The translations under genes and the position numbers were made by a program. From Pseudomonadota bacterium (GTDB lineage Bacteria; Pseudomonadota; Alphaproteobacteria; Rhodospirillales; 2-02-FULL-58-16): a DNA stretch of 11,753 nt. Within the stretch, counting starts at the first letter, position 1; every line of letters starts with the position of its first letter. The stretch lies in NCBI GenBank assembly GCA_022560215.1, contig JADFTO010000064.1, positions 1 to 11,753 on the forward strand, in the 5' to 3' direction. A model generated the notes under the pieces. The model was not told the DNA's origin. It saw only the letters and a program-made list of their open reading frames with translations, and made no database searches. Shown piece by piece: positions 1 through 5,895 of the stretch.

Positions 1-273
1 TGGCTCTCATTCTCGGCAACATTATTATCAAATCGCGACCATGGAGATTCGAATGTTACGCCAACTCGCCGCCTTGACGGGTTTTCACACAGCCTGGACC
101 CAAAGCAGACATTCAATGGAATTTACGATTCAGCAGTTGAGTACCGAAATCCAGTGTTTGCCGTACGGTCCTGTTTAGCCACCAAAAAGGATACCGTTAG
201 CCTAGCCGATAAACCCCATATAACACTGGGACAGATTTAAGATACGAGATATCTCAGCCCGGGAAACGGTGCC
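1..273. other. Left-edge region with no recognised gene
   Basis: This stretch has visibly lower GC than the rest of the window. On the + strand one frame is open from base 1 to a TAA at 238-240 (79 codons), so it could be the tail of a gene entering from the left. Its third codon positions are not G/C-rich, unlike every confident gene here, and I recognise no domain in the translation. I see no tRNA, terminator or clear promoter. It is most likely intergenic or degraded DNA; a partial unknown gene is the alternative. Confidence 0.35.
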
Positions 274-543
274 ATGTTCAATTTGACGAAATACGTCGAG
301 CTTAAACGCCTGCTCACGGAGGTCGAGGCGATCGAGGAGAAGCTCATGCCAAACGAACTCGAAATGCTGCGCAGTCTCCAGGCGAAGTATGTCGAGCCGT
401 TGAACCCGGACCCCTTCGACGTGACCTCTCTCAACGTCATGTTGCGCAACGTGGAAATCCGGAAGGGCTACCGTTTCGACCCCAGGAGGGATGGAGGCCG
501 GGTGATCAATCTTCCCCGCAAGGGAGTCTCGAAAAAAAACTAG
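274..543 (+). CDS. Small protein of unknown function (89 aa)
   Basis: I do not recognise this protein. It is 89 residues, charged and apparently soluble, with no signal peptide or membrane segment. The first 40 or so residues are rich in Leu, Glu and Lys and look helical, possibly a short coiled coil. The C-terminus is basic (ends GVSKKN). Third codon positions are strongly G/C-biased, supporting real coding, in contrast to the DNA just upstream. The ATG at 274 is preceded by a purine-rich GGGAAACGG about 5 bases away that can act as a ribosome binding site. An antisense frame over the same DNA has no recognisable content. The next gene on the same strand starts about 100 bases later, with a repeat in between, so co-transcription is possible but not shown. 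Confidence 0.6.
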   Translation: MFNLTKYVELKRLLTEVEAIEEKLMPNELEMLRSLQAKYVEPLNPDPFDVTSLNVMLRNVEIRKGYRFDPRRDGGRVINLPRKGVSKKN

Positions 544-556
544 ACAGCCGCCACTG

Positions 557-606
557 GAGCGGATTTCATTTGAATGGAACCAGGTCTCAATTCTGCCTTT
601 GGCCGC
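557..606 (+). repeat. Dispersed intergenic repeat, copy 1
   Basis: A block starting GAGCGGATTTCAT lies 13 bases after the stop of the 89-aa gene and matches a second block at 10521-10566 in the same orientation. The identical core is GTCTCAATTCTGCC (584-597), followed in both copies by a near-identical TYTGGCCGC. At its left the copy carries the palindrome CATTTGAATG (567-576); the other copy has the different palindrome CATATATG at the matching place. Just downstream GCCGCC (602-607) can pair with GGCGGC (617-622). This looks like a small non-coding repeat family placed after gene ends; its function is unknown. Confidence 0.6.
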
Positions 607-647
607 CAAGGGCCTGGGCGGCACGCCATCAGTTGAAAGGACAAAAC

Positions 648-866
648 ATGGCCAGCGACGCATTTATTGCCGAGGTGGACAATGAGTTGGGACCGAACTG
701 GAGCAATGCGGATAAAAGATTTGTTTGCGATGCCGTCTTGCGCGCCGCCATTTCACATCTGCCGGCTCACGCCGATCAATCGCCGTCCGAGGACAAAAAG
801 GCGAGGCGGCATTTTGAGGCGATCATCGGCGCCCTGATTCTCGGCAAGGGCCCCCTTCATGGATGA
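648..866 (+). CDS. Small protein of unknown function (72 aa)
   Basis: I do not recognise this protein. The chosen ATG at 648 has a good GAAAGG ribosome binding site about 7 bases upstream. The frame also opens further upstream at 570, but that longer version would translate the dispersed repeat, so the short form is preferred. The 72 residues start MASDAFIAEVDNELG and have no signal peptide. A mildly hydrophobic segment near the C-terminus (AIIGALILGKG) could be a helix packed on a partner or a weak membrane contact. Asp, Glu and Lys are common in the middle. It ends 45 bases before the stop of the convergent cobalamin-binding-type gene. Function cannot be inferred from context. Confidence 0.55.
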   Translation: MASDAFIAEVDNELGPNWSNADKRFVCDAVLRAAISHLPAHADQSPSEDKKARRHFEAIIGALILGKGPLHG

Positions 867-910
867 GATGGCACGGCGGGTGCGCTCGCCGAGGGCAAGG
901 CGCGTCTATC

Positions 911-1831
911 CTACAGGCGCTCCCACCCCATCCCCTCATGGCCGAATTGAAACAGGTCCGGGTGCAGCAACTCGGCCAGGATTTCCAGGGATTCCACAAG
1001 ACGCGGCCCCGGCCGATTGAAATACTGGTTGCCGTCGGCGATGTAGACCCGACCAGTCGCCACCGCTTTGAGGGCCGACCATTCCGGCCGCCCGGTGAGC
1101 GCCGGCATGTTCCGGCGTGACTCGGCGATACCGTAGCCGCAAGGCATCACGATAATGACGGCCGGATCGGCTTCACAAAGGGATTCCCAGGTCATCCAAG
1201 GGGCGTGTCGGCCGGCCTCGCCGAAGAGGTTTTCCCCGCCCGCCATCCCCACCAGCTCCGGCATCCAGTTCCCCGCCGCCATCAGCGGATCGATCCATTC
1301 GATGCACGCGACGCTGGGGCGATGTTCGGCATCCCCGGCCGGCGCCTCGATGGCGCCCATGCCCGCCTGCATCTCGGCGACAAGGCGTTCGCCCCGGGCC
1401 GACGCTCCCAGCGACTCGGCCACATTCAGGATATCCGTCCACACGTCCGCCAAGGCGTTGGGTTCGAGCGAGACGATCCGTGGCGCGGCGTGGGTCCAAT
1501 CCCTGACAGCCCGCTCAAGATCCTTGGGGCTTACCGCGCAGACCTCGCACTGGGTCTGGGTGACGATGACGTCGGGCCGAAGTTCCTTGAGCAGATCGCC
1601 GTCCACTCGGTAGACGGAAAGCCCCTGTTCGACGATCTCCTTTACCTGATCGTCGATGTCGCGGCTCGATTTACCCGTGTTGATCTTGGATTCCGTGCAC
1701 GCAGGCAGTCGCCTGACCGAGGGTGGATGGTCGCACTCATGGGACCTGGCAACCAGGGCGTCCTCATAGCCGAGGGCGCAGACAATCTCTGTCGCGCTGG
1801 CGAGAAGCGTAACGACGCGGGGTTCGGTCAT
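911..1831 (-). CDS. Cobalamin-binding-type protein (BtuF/TroA fold), cytoplasmic form
   Basis: This 306-residue protein belongs to the BtuF/FhuD/TroA-type periplasmic-binding-protein fold, in the subgroup usually annotated 'cobalamin-binding protein'. Family landmarks are the N-terminal LLASATEIVCALG (9-21), SHECD (30-34), the cysteine pair in TQCEVCAVS (93-101; Cys95 and Cys98), ACIEWIDPLMAAG (175-187), MPCGYG (229-234) and GNQYFNRPGPRL (267-278). There is no signal peptide or lipobox: the N-terminus goes straight into the first beta-strand, so the mature protein should be cytoplasmic and is unlikely to be an ordinary ABC-transporter receptor. No permease or ATPase gene adjoins it. It starts 11 bases after the Rieske ferredoxin stop on the same strand, so the two are almost certainly one operon. 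A role in handling or sensing a corrinoid or other metal chelate is inferred; the true ligand is not established by sequence. Confidence 0.85.
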   Translation of the reverse strand: MTEPRVVTLLASATEIVCALGYEDALVARSHECDHPPSVRRLPACTESKINTGKSSRDIDDQVKEIVEQGLSVYRVDGDLLKELRPDVIVTQTQCEVCAVSPKDLERAVRDWTHAAPRIVSLEPNALADVWTDILNVAESLGASARGERLVAEMQAGMGAIEAPAGDAEHRPSVACIEWIDPLMAAGNWMPELVGMAGGENLFGEAGRHAPWMTWESLCEADPAVIIVMPCGYGIAESRRNMPALTGRPEWSALKAVATGRVYIADGNQYFNRPGPRLVESLEILAELLHPDLFQFGHEGMGWERL

Positions 1832-1842
1832 TGGCCCCTGCT

Positions 1843-2157
1843 TTAAGGCGTTTTGATCTGAATGTCGTTTCCCTCGAGGCGGATTTCATAGGTGGGGACG
1901 GGATCGTCCGTGACGCCACCCGGCTGCGCCTCTCCGGTCTTTACGTTGAACGGCGTAGAGTGCCACGGGCAGGTGACGATGTCGCCCGAGAGTTCGCCAT
2001 CCACGAGGGGACCCCCGGAATGGGGGCAGGTGTTGCCGAAGGCGAAGTACTCCCCATCGACATTCACGACGACCACCTCTTCACCGCCGAGATCGACCGA
2101 CTTCATCTGTCCAGGGTCCAGATCTGAAATTTGGGCCACCGTTTGAAAATCTGCCAC
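1843..2157 (-). CDS. Rieske [2Fe-2S] ferredoxin
   Basis: A 104-residue single-domain Rieske protein. The cluster ligands are all present: CPH at 44-46 (Cys44, His46) and CPWH at 63-66 (Cys63, His66), with the usual spacing. Length and form match the soluble ferredoxin components of Rieske non-heme oxygenases (BphF/CarAc type) and, more distantly, the NirD small subunit of nitrite reductase. It should be a cytoplasmic one-electron carrier. No oxygenase, reductase or nirB gene lies nearby, so the partner is unknown. The start is GTG at 2157, decided by an excellent AAGGAGGAG five bases upstream. It is the first gene of an operon with the cobalamin-binding-type protein 11 bases downstream, a pairing that suggests redox handling of the bound cofactor (inference). 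About 250 bases of leader DNA precede it. Confidence 0.88.
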   Translation of the reverse strand: MADFQTVAQISDLDPGQMKSVDLGGEEVVVVNVDGEYFAFGNTCPHSGGPLVDGELSGDIVTCPWHSTPFNVKTGEAQPGGVTDDPVPTYEIRLEGNDIQIKTP

Positions 2158-2162
2158 GGCAT

Positions 2163-2171
2163 CTCCTCCTT
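2163..2171 (-). promoter_or_regulatory. Strong ribosome binding site of the Rieske gene
   Basis: On the minus strand this reads AAGGAGGAG, nearly a perfect anti-Shine-Dalgarno match, ending 5 bases before the GTG codon. It fixes a GTG start that would otherwise be uncertain and predicts strong translation. Confidence 0.8.
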
Positions 2172-2199
2172 ACCTTTGATGCGATTGAATCATTAGGTA

Positions 2200-2219
2200 A
2201 GCACGCCGAAGGGGGTGCT
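2200..2219 (-). promoter_or_regulatory. Small hairpin in the Rieske operon leader
   Basis: AGCAC (2200-2204) pairs with GTGCT (2215-2219), with two further C-G pairs inside after one mismatch and a short loop. It lies about 40 bases upstream of the Rieske start, in the presumed 5' leader. No U-tract follows, so it is not a terminator. A regulatory role is possible but unsupported beyond the pairing. Confidence 0.25.
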
Positions 2220-2406
2220 CAACGTTCAAAACCAGGCCAACGCCGATACGGTGGATTCGCTCGGGGACAGGGACGACTCCGATGCGGATTGAAGGGCGCC
2301 GTCTCGGCCTTCCCTCAGCCTCGCTCCTTGCGCCCGGGTCCGGGGGCGGTTCATTATTGGGCTACCGATCCACTTTCGGCCAAGCGAGCGCGGGAGCGAC
2401 CCGGCC

Positions 2407-2733
2407 ATGACTGACCCTAAGGACCTGCCCTATGCCATCGAAGGCAGGCAGTTGATCGCGGAGGCGCCCGGGCTGCGCGTGCAGATCCTGACCCTGGGGA
2501 ACGGCGAGGCCGTGCCCTGGCACTACCACACGGAGATCACGGACACATTCGCCTGTCTCGAGGGCCCGATGGTGGTGAAAATGCCCTCGGGCGATCATGT
2601 GCTGGAGGCCGGCGACACGTGCGCGGTGCCGCCCAACACGCCCCATCGGGTGTGCGGCAAGGACGGCGGGCGCTGCCGGTTCCTGGTGGTGCAGGGGGTC
2701 GGCGCCCACGACTTCATTCCCGTGCACGGCTGA
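2407..2733 (+). CDS. Small cupin-domain protein
   Basis: A 108-residue single-domain cupin. Motif 1 is visible as WHYHTEITDTFACLEG (38-53), giving metal ligands His39, His41 and probably Glu43 or Asp46. Motif 2 is AVPPNTPHRV (73-82), giving His80. The usual glutamate position of motif 1 is occupied by Asp46, so Glu43 may substitute. There is no signal peptide, so it should be cytoplasmic. Small cupins of this kind include isomerases, dioxygenases and sugar-binding regulators; the sequence does not decide among them. The ATG at 2407 lacks a clear ribosome binding site, but the next ATG would fall after the beta-strand scaffold. The gene stands alone, pointing away from the Rieske operon, and is followed by a short hairpin before the heparinase-like gene. 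Confidence 0.8.
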   Translation: MTDPKDLPYAIEGRQLIAEAPGLRVQILTLGNGEAVPWHYHTEITDTFACLEGPMVVKMPSGDHVLEAGDTCAVPPNTPHRVCGKDGGRCRFLVVQGVGAHDFIPVHG

Positions 2734-2740
2734 TCCCCCA

Positions 2741-2757
2741 GACCCCTTGCCGGGGTC
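2741..2757 (+). terminator. Possible weak terminator after the cupin gene
   Basis: GACCCC (2741-2746) pairs perfectly with GGGGTC (2752-2757) around a TTGCC loop, 8 bases after the cupin stop codon. The following bases GCTTCCTT are only partly T-rich, so Rho-independent activity would be weak. Confidence 0.35.
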
Positions 2758-2810
2758 GCTTCCTTGGGTCACCATGGCGCCACGGCTAGCCAGGTTTCCG
2801 GAGAACGTTC

Positions 2811-4388
2811 ATGGGGCGGCTCACCTCCCTCCTCTACGCCAGTCCCCTCTACGGCTACACCCTTAAACGCGGGCCGAGACCGAAGCTCCTGGGCCAGCCT
2901 CCCGGGCTCTGGCCGGGGAACCCGGAAACGGGAAAATCCATCCTCGACGGCCGCCTGCACCTGGCCGGGCAGGGCCGGGAATTCCGGGGATTCGAGGAGG
3001 CGGACACGGGCGCGGGCGAGGCGTGGCTCGCCGAGGCCCACGGCTTTTCCTGGCTCAGGCATCTCAAGGCCCTGGAAACCGGTCCGGCGCGCGCCCTGGC
3101 CCGCGACCTGGCCGCAGGCTGGATCGCCGCCCACGACCGCTGGCACCCCCTTGCCTGGCGGCCCGACGTGCTCGCCGAGCGCCTGATCAACTGGTTCACC
3201 CACTTCGCCTTCATCGCCGAAGACGAGGCCGAAATTCTCGCCTCGGCATCGGCCCAGGCCCGCCACCTGGCCCGCGCCGTGGCGGGAATGGACCGGGACG
3301 CCCGCCGGCTCCACGCCCTCAAGGGGCTGGTCTATTGCGGCGTCTGCCTGGCCGGACACGACCGCCTTTTGGAAACCGGCCTCGGGCTCCTTGAGAAGGA
3401 AACGGAATACCAGGTCCTCCCCGACGGCGGGCACATTGAGCGCAGCCCGTCCCTGCAGGCGGACCTGTTCAGGGACTTTCTCGACCTCAGGGCGACCTTG
3501 AACGCCGCCCACAGGGAGACCCCCGATTGGATGCAGGGGACCATCGAGCGCATGGCGCCCCTGCTCAGGGGTTTCCGTCACGGCGACGGCGGGCTGGCTC
3601 TGTTCAACGACAGTTTCGAAGGGGACCCGAGCGCCATCGACGCGGTGCTCGCCCAGGCCGGCGTCAAGGGCAAGCCGCTTTCCAGCGCCCCCCATACCGG
3701 GTTTCACAGGCTGTCGGCCGCCGGCACGCTGATCATCGCCGACTTAGGCCAGCCGGCCCCGCCCGGCGCCGACCGTCACGCCCACGCGGGCACCCTCAGT
3801 TTCGAGATGAGCGTCGGCAGGGAGCGCCTGATCGTCAATTGCGGCGCCCGCGCCGACGAGGATTGGCGGACGGCGCTGCGCTCGACCGCCGCCCATTCCA
3901 CCCTCGCCGTCGATGACGTCAATTCTTCCGACGTCATTCCCGGCAAGGGCCTCGGCCGGCGGCCCGACGAAGTCATCTGCTCGCGCCGGGAATCGGAAGG
4001 CAGCCTGTTTATCGAGGCCAGTCATGACGGCTACCGCCGGCCCTTCGGGCTGGTCCACAGGCGCCGCTTCTACCTGGCCGCCGACGGCGAGGACGCGCGC
4101 GGCGAAGACGCGCTTCTCGGTTCCGGGGGCCGCCGATTCGCACTCCGCTTCCACCTCCATCCCCGGGTCCAGGCTTCCATGGTCCGGGGCGAGACCGAGG
4201 TCCTGCTCAGGCTGCCCAGCGGCGCGGGATGGCGTTTCCGCGCCCGAGGGGGCGACATGAGCCTGGAGCGGAGCGTCTACGTGGGCGACGGCCGCAACGT
4301 GAACCGCAGCCGGCAGATCGTCGTCTCCGGGGACCTGGGCGGCCAGGGGGCGCGGGTGAAATGGCGCCTGAGCCGGGAAAAAGCCTGA
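2811..4388 (+). CDS. Heparinase II/III family protein
   Basis: A 525-residue protein of the alphaproteobacterial heparinase II/III-like family. Residues about 1-270 form the helical alginate-lyase-like part, with the conserved stretch GGHIERSPSLQADLF at 206-220. Residues about 300-510 form the C-terminal beta-sandwich heparinase II/III domain. Typical C-domain residues include HAHAGTLSFEM (323-333), the AAHSTLAVDD block (360-369) and HDGY (405-408). Family members cleave acidic polysaccharides by beta-elimination, but the substrate here is unknown. There is no signal peptide, as is common for this alphaproteobacterial subgroup, so a periplasmic degradative role is not supported by the N-terminus. 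GGAG lies 7 bases before the ATG at 2811. The manC gene follows after 75 bases on the same strand, which suggests a role in trimming or remodelling the polysaccharide made by its neighbours (inference). Confidence 0.88.
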   Translation: MGRLTSLLYASPLYGYTLKRGPRPKLLGQPPGLWPGNPETGKSILDGRLHLAGQGREFRGFEEADTGAGEAWLAEAHGFSWLRHLKALETGPARALARDLAAGWIAAHDRWHPLAWRPDVLAERLINWFTHFAFIAEDEAEILASASAQARHLARAVAGMDRDARRLHALKGLVYCGVCLAGHDRLLETGLGLLEKETEYQVLPDGGHIERSPSLQADLFRDFLDLRATLNAAHRETPDWMQGTIERMAPLLRGFRHGDGGLALFNDSFEGDPSAIDAVLAQAGVKGKPLSSAPHTGFHRLSAAGTLIIADLGQPAPPGADRHAHAGTLSFEMSVGRERLIVNCGARADEDWRTALRSTAAHSTLAVDDVNSSDVIPGKGLGRRPDEVICSRRESEGSLFIEASHDGYRRPFGLVHRRRFYLAADGEDARGEDALLGSGGRRFALRFHLHPRVQASMVRGETEVLLRLPSGAGWRFRARGGDMSLERSVYVGDGRNVNRSRQIVVSGDLGGQGARVKWRLSREKA

Positions 4389-4396
4389 GCGCCGCG

Positions 4397-4432
4397 ACAT
4401 GCTTTACCCCCGCGGCATGTGTGATATGAAAT
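4397..4432 (+). promoter_or_regulatory. Hairpin and possible promoter before manC
   Basis: ACATGC (4397-4402) pairs with GCATGT (4415-4420) in the 75-base gap between the heparinase-like gene and manC. Overlapping it, TTTACC (4403-4408) and TATGAA (4425-4430) are 16 bases apart and resemble weak -35 and -10 boxes (4 of 6 each). Either attenuation between the genes or an internal promoter is possible; the match quality is low. Confidence 0.22.
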
Positions 4433-4463
4433 AGCGCCCTGACCGAGCGGGAGCTTAGTTGCC

Positions 4464-5867
4464 GTGCCCACCATTCACCCCGTTATCCTCTCCGGCGGAT
4501 CGGGCAGCCGATTGTGGCCGCTCTCCAGGAAGGCCCTGGCGAAGCAGTTCCTGGCCCTGGCCGGCGGCCGCAGCCTGCTGGAGGAAACGGCCCGGCGCTT
4601 GGCGGGGGCTGAATTCGCCGGTCCCATGGTGATCTGCAATTCGGACCAGCACTACTTGGTCGCCGAGCACCTGCGCCGGGCGGGCGTGGAACCGGCCGCC
4701 ATCGTGCTCGAGCCCAGCGCCCGCAACACGGGCCCCGCAGCGGCCCTGGCGGCGCTCATGGTAGCGGAATCCGACCCTGGGGCCCTCATGCTGGTCCTGC
4801 CCTCGGACCACGTGATCGGCGACCCGGGCGCCTTCATCGCCGCCATCGGCACGGCCGTGCCTGCAGCGGTAGCCGGTTCCCTGGTCGCCTTCGGCGTCAC
4901 GCCCGGGCACCCGGAAACCGGCTACGGCTACATCCGCCGGGGCTTCCCCCTGGACGGCGCCCGGGGATGCTACCGGATCGAACACTACGTTGAAAAACCG
5001 GACCTGGAGACGGCCACGAGCTATCTCGAGGACGGAGGCTACGACTGGAACAGCGGCATCTTCCTGTTCGCCGCCGCCACCTACATCGAGGAACTGGAGA
5101 CCTTCCGGCCCGCCATGGCGGAAGCCTGCCGCCGCGCCCTGGCGTCCGCATCCTACGATTCGGGCGTCGTCCGCCCCGGGGGTGAAGACTTCTCCGCCTG
5201 CGCGCCTGAATCCATCGACACCGCGGTCATGGAGAACACCAAAAAGGGCGCCGTGGTCCCCGTCGACATGGGCTGGAGCGACGTCGGCGCCTGGTCGGCG
5301 TTGTGGGACTTGGGCGACAAGGACGAAGACGGGAACGTGCTCATCGGCGACGTGACGACCCACCGGGTCAGCGGTTCCTACATCCGCAGCGAGGGCCCCC
5401 GCGTCGCCGTCGTCGGGCTCGACGACGCGGTCATCGTGGCCATGGACGACGCGGTGCTGGCGGTGGCCAGGAACAGGGCCGACGAGCTCAAGCACCTGGC
5501 CGGGAAGCTGGAGATCGGCGCCGCGCGGGCGCGGGTCCACCGCCCATGGGGATGGTACCGGGTCCTGGAGACGGGGGACGGCTTCCAGGTCAAGCACATC
5601 ATGGTCGAGCCCGGTGCCAAGCTGTCCCTCCAGCGGCACCTGAAGAGGGCGGAACACTGGGTGGTGACCCGAGGCACGGCCACCGTGACCGTGGACGACG
5701 ACACCTTCCAGTTGGCGGAAAACGCCTCGGCCTTCATCCCCGTCGGCGCCAAGCACCGCTTGGAGAACGACGCAGAAACGCCCCTTCACCTGATCGAGGT
5801 GCAGTGCGGAAGCTACCTCGGCGAAGACGACATCGAGCGCTTCGACGACGCCTACGGGCGCGCCTGA
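4464..5867 (+). CDS. manC: Mannose-1-phosphate guanylyltransferase / mannose-6-phosphate isomerase
   Basis: A bifunctional type II enzyme (ManC/AlgA/CpsB; 467 residues, usual length) that isomerises fructose-6-phosphate to mannose-6-phosphate and makes GDP-mannose from mannose-1-phosphate and GTP in the cytoplasm. The N-terminal nucleotidyltransferase shows GGSGSRLWPLSR (11-22), KQF (27-29), EPSARNTGPA (83-92), PSDH (113-116), ETGYGYI (151-157), VEKP (176-179) and WNSGIF (195-200). The C-terminal cupin isomerase shows HRPWGWY (359-365), SLQRHLKRAEHW (388-399) with metal ligands Gln390, His392 and Glu397, and IPVGAKHRLEN with His431. The start is GTG at 4464 with CGGGAG upstream. It shares its strand with the heparinase-like gene and converges on the sugar dehydrogenase gene. 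The phosphomannomutase needed between its two reactions is not in the window. GDP-mannose would feed mannose-, fucose- or rhamnose-containing surface polymer. Confidence 0.95.
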   Translation: MPTIHPVILSGGSGSRLWPLSRKALAKQFLALAGGRSLLEETARRLAGAEFAGPMVICNSDQHYLVAEHLRRAGVEPAAIVLEPSARNTGPAAALAALMVAESDPGALMLVLPSDHVIGDPGAFIAAIGTAVPAAVAGSLVAFGVTPGHPETGYGYIRRGFPLDGARGCYRIEHYVEKPDLETATSYLEDGGYDWNSGIFLFAAATYIEELETFRPAMAEACRRALASASYDSGVVRPGGEDFSACAPESIDTAVMENTKKGAVVPVDMGWSDVGAWSALWDLGDKDEDGNVLIGDVTTHRVSGSYIRSEGPRVAVVGLDDAVIVAMDDAVLAVARNRADELKHLAGKLEIGAARARVHRPWGWYRVLETGDGFQVKHIMVEPGAKLSLQRHLKRAEHWVVTRGTATVTVDDDTFQLAENASAFIPVGAKHRLENDAETPLHLIEVQCGSYLGEDDIERFDDAYGRA

Positions 5868-5894
5868 CGCTGGTTCCAAGTTACCGGGTAGCGT
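5867..5894. terminator. Possible bidirectional terminator between convergent genes
   Basis: Only 28 bases separate the stops of manC and the dehydrogenase gene. ACGCT (5867-5871) pairs with AGCGT (5890-5894), and GGT (5872-5874) with ACC (5883-5885) inside, leaving a four-base bulge. Position suits a shared terminator, but there is no strong T-run on either side. Confidence 0.3.
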
Positions 5895-5895
5895 T

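Noticed and set aside
202..663. A 153-codon minus-strand frame over the 89-aa gene and the repeat
   Set aside because: It translates the dispersed repeat and the antisense of a frame with better coding bias; no motif is seen.
874..891. GC-rich hairpin CGGCG/CGCCG between convergent genes
   Set aside because: Only five pairs and no T-run on either side; such pairs are common by chance at this GC content.
2172..2406. Possible cobalamin riboswitch upstream of the Rieske/B12-binding operon
   Set aside because: I looked for a B12-box-like element on the minus strand and found none; only a small hairpin is visible.
5630..5660. Apparent loss of a catalytic histidine in the ManC isomerase motif (QRHLKR instead of QMHHHR)
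   Set aside because: The Gln-x-His metal ligands and the following Glu and His are all present, so the variation is probably tolerated.
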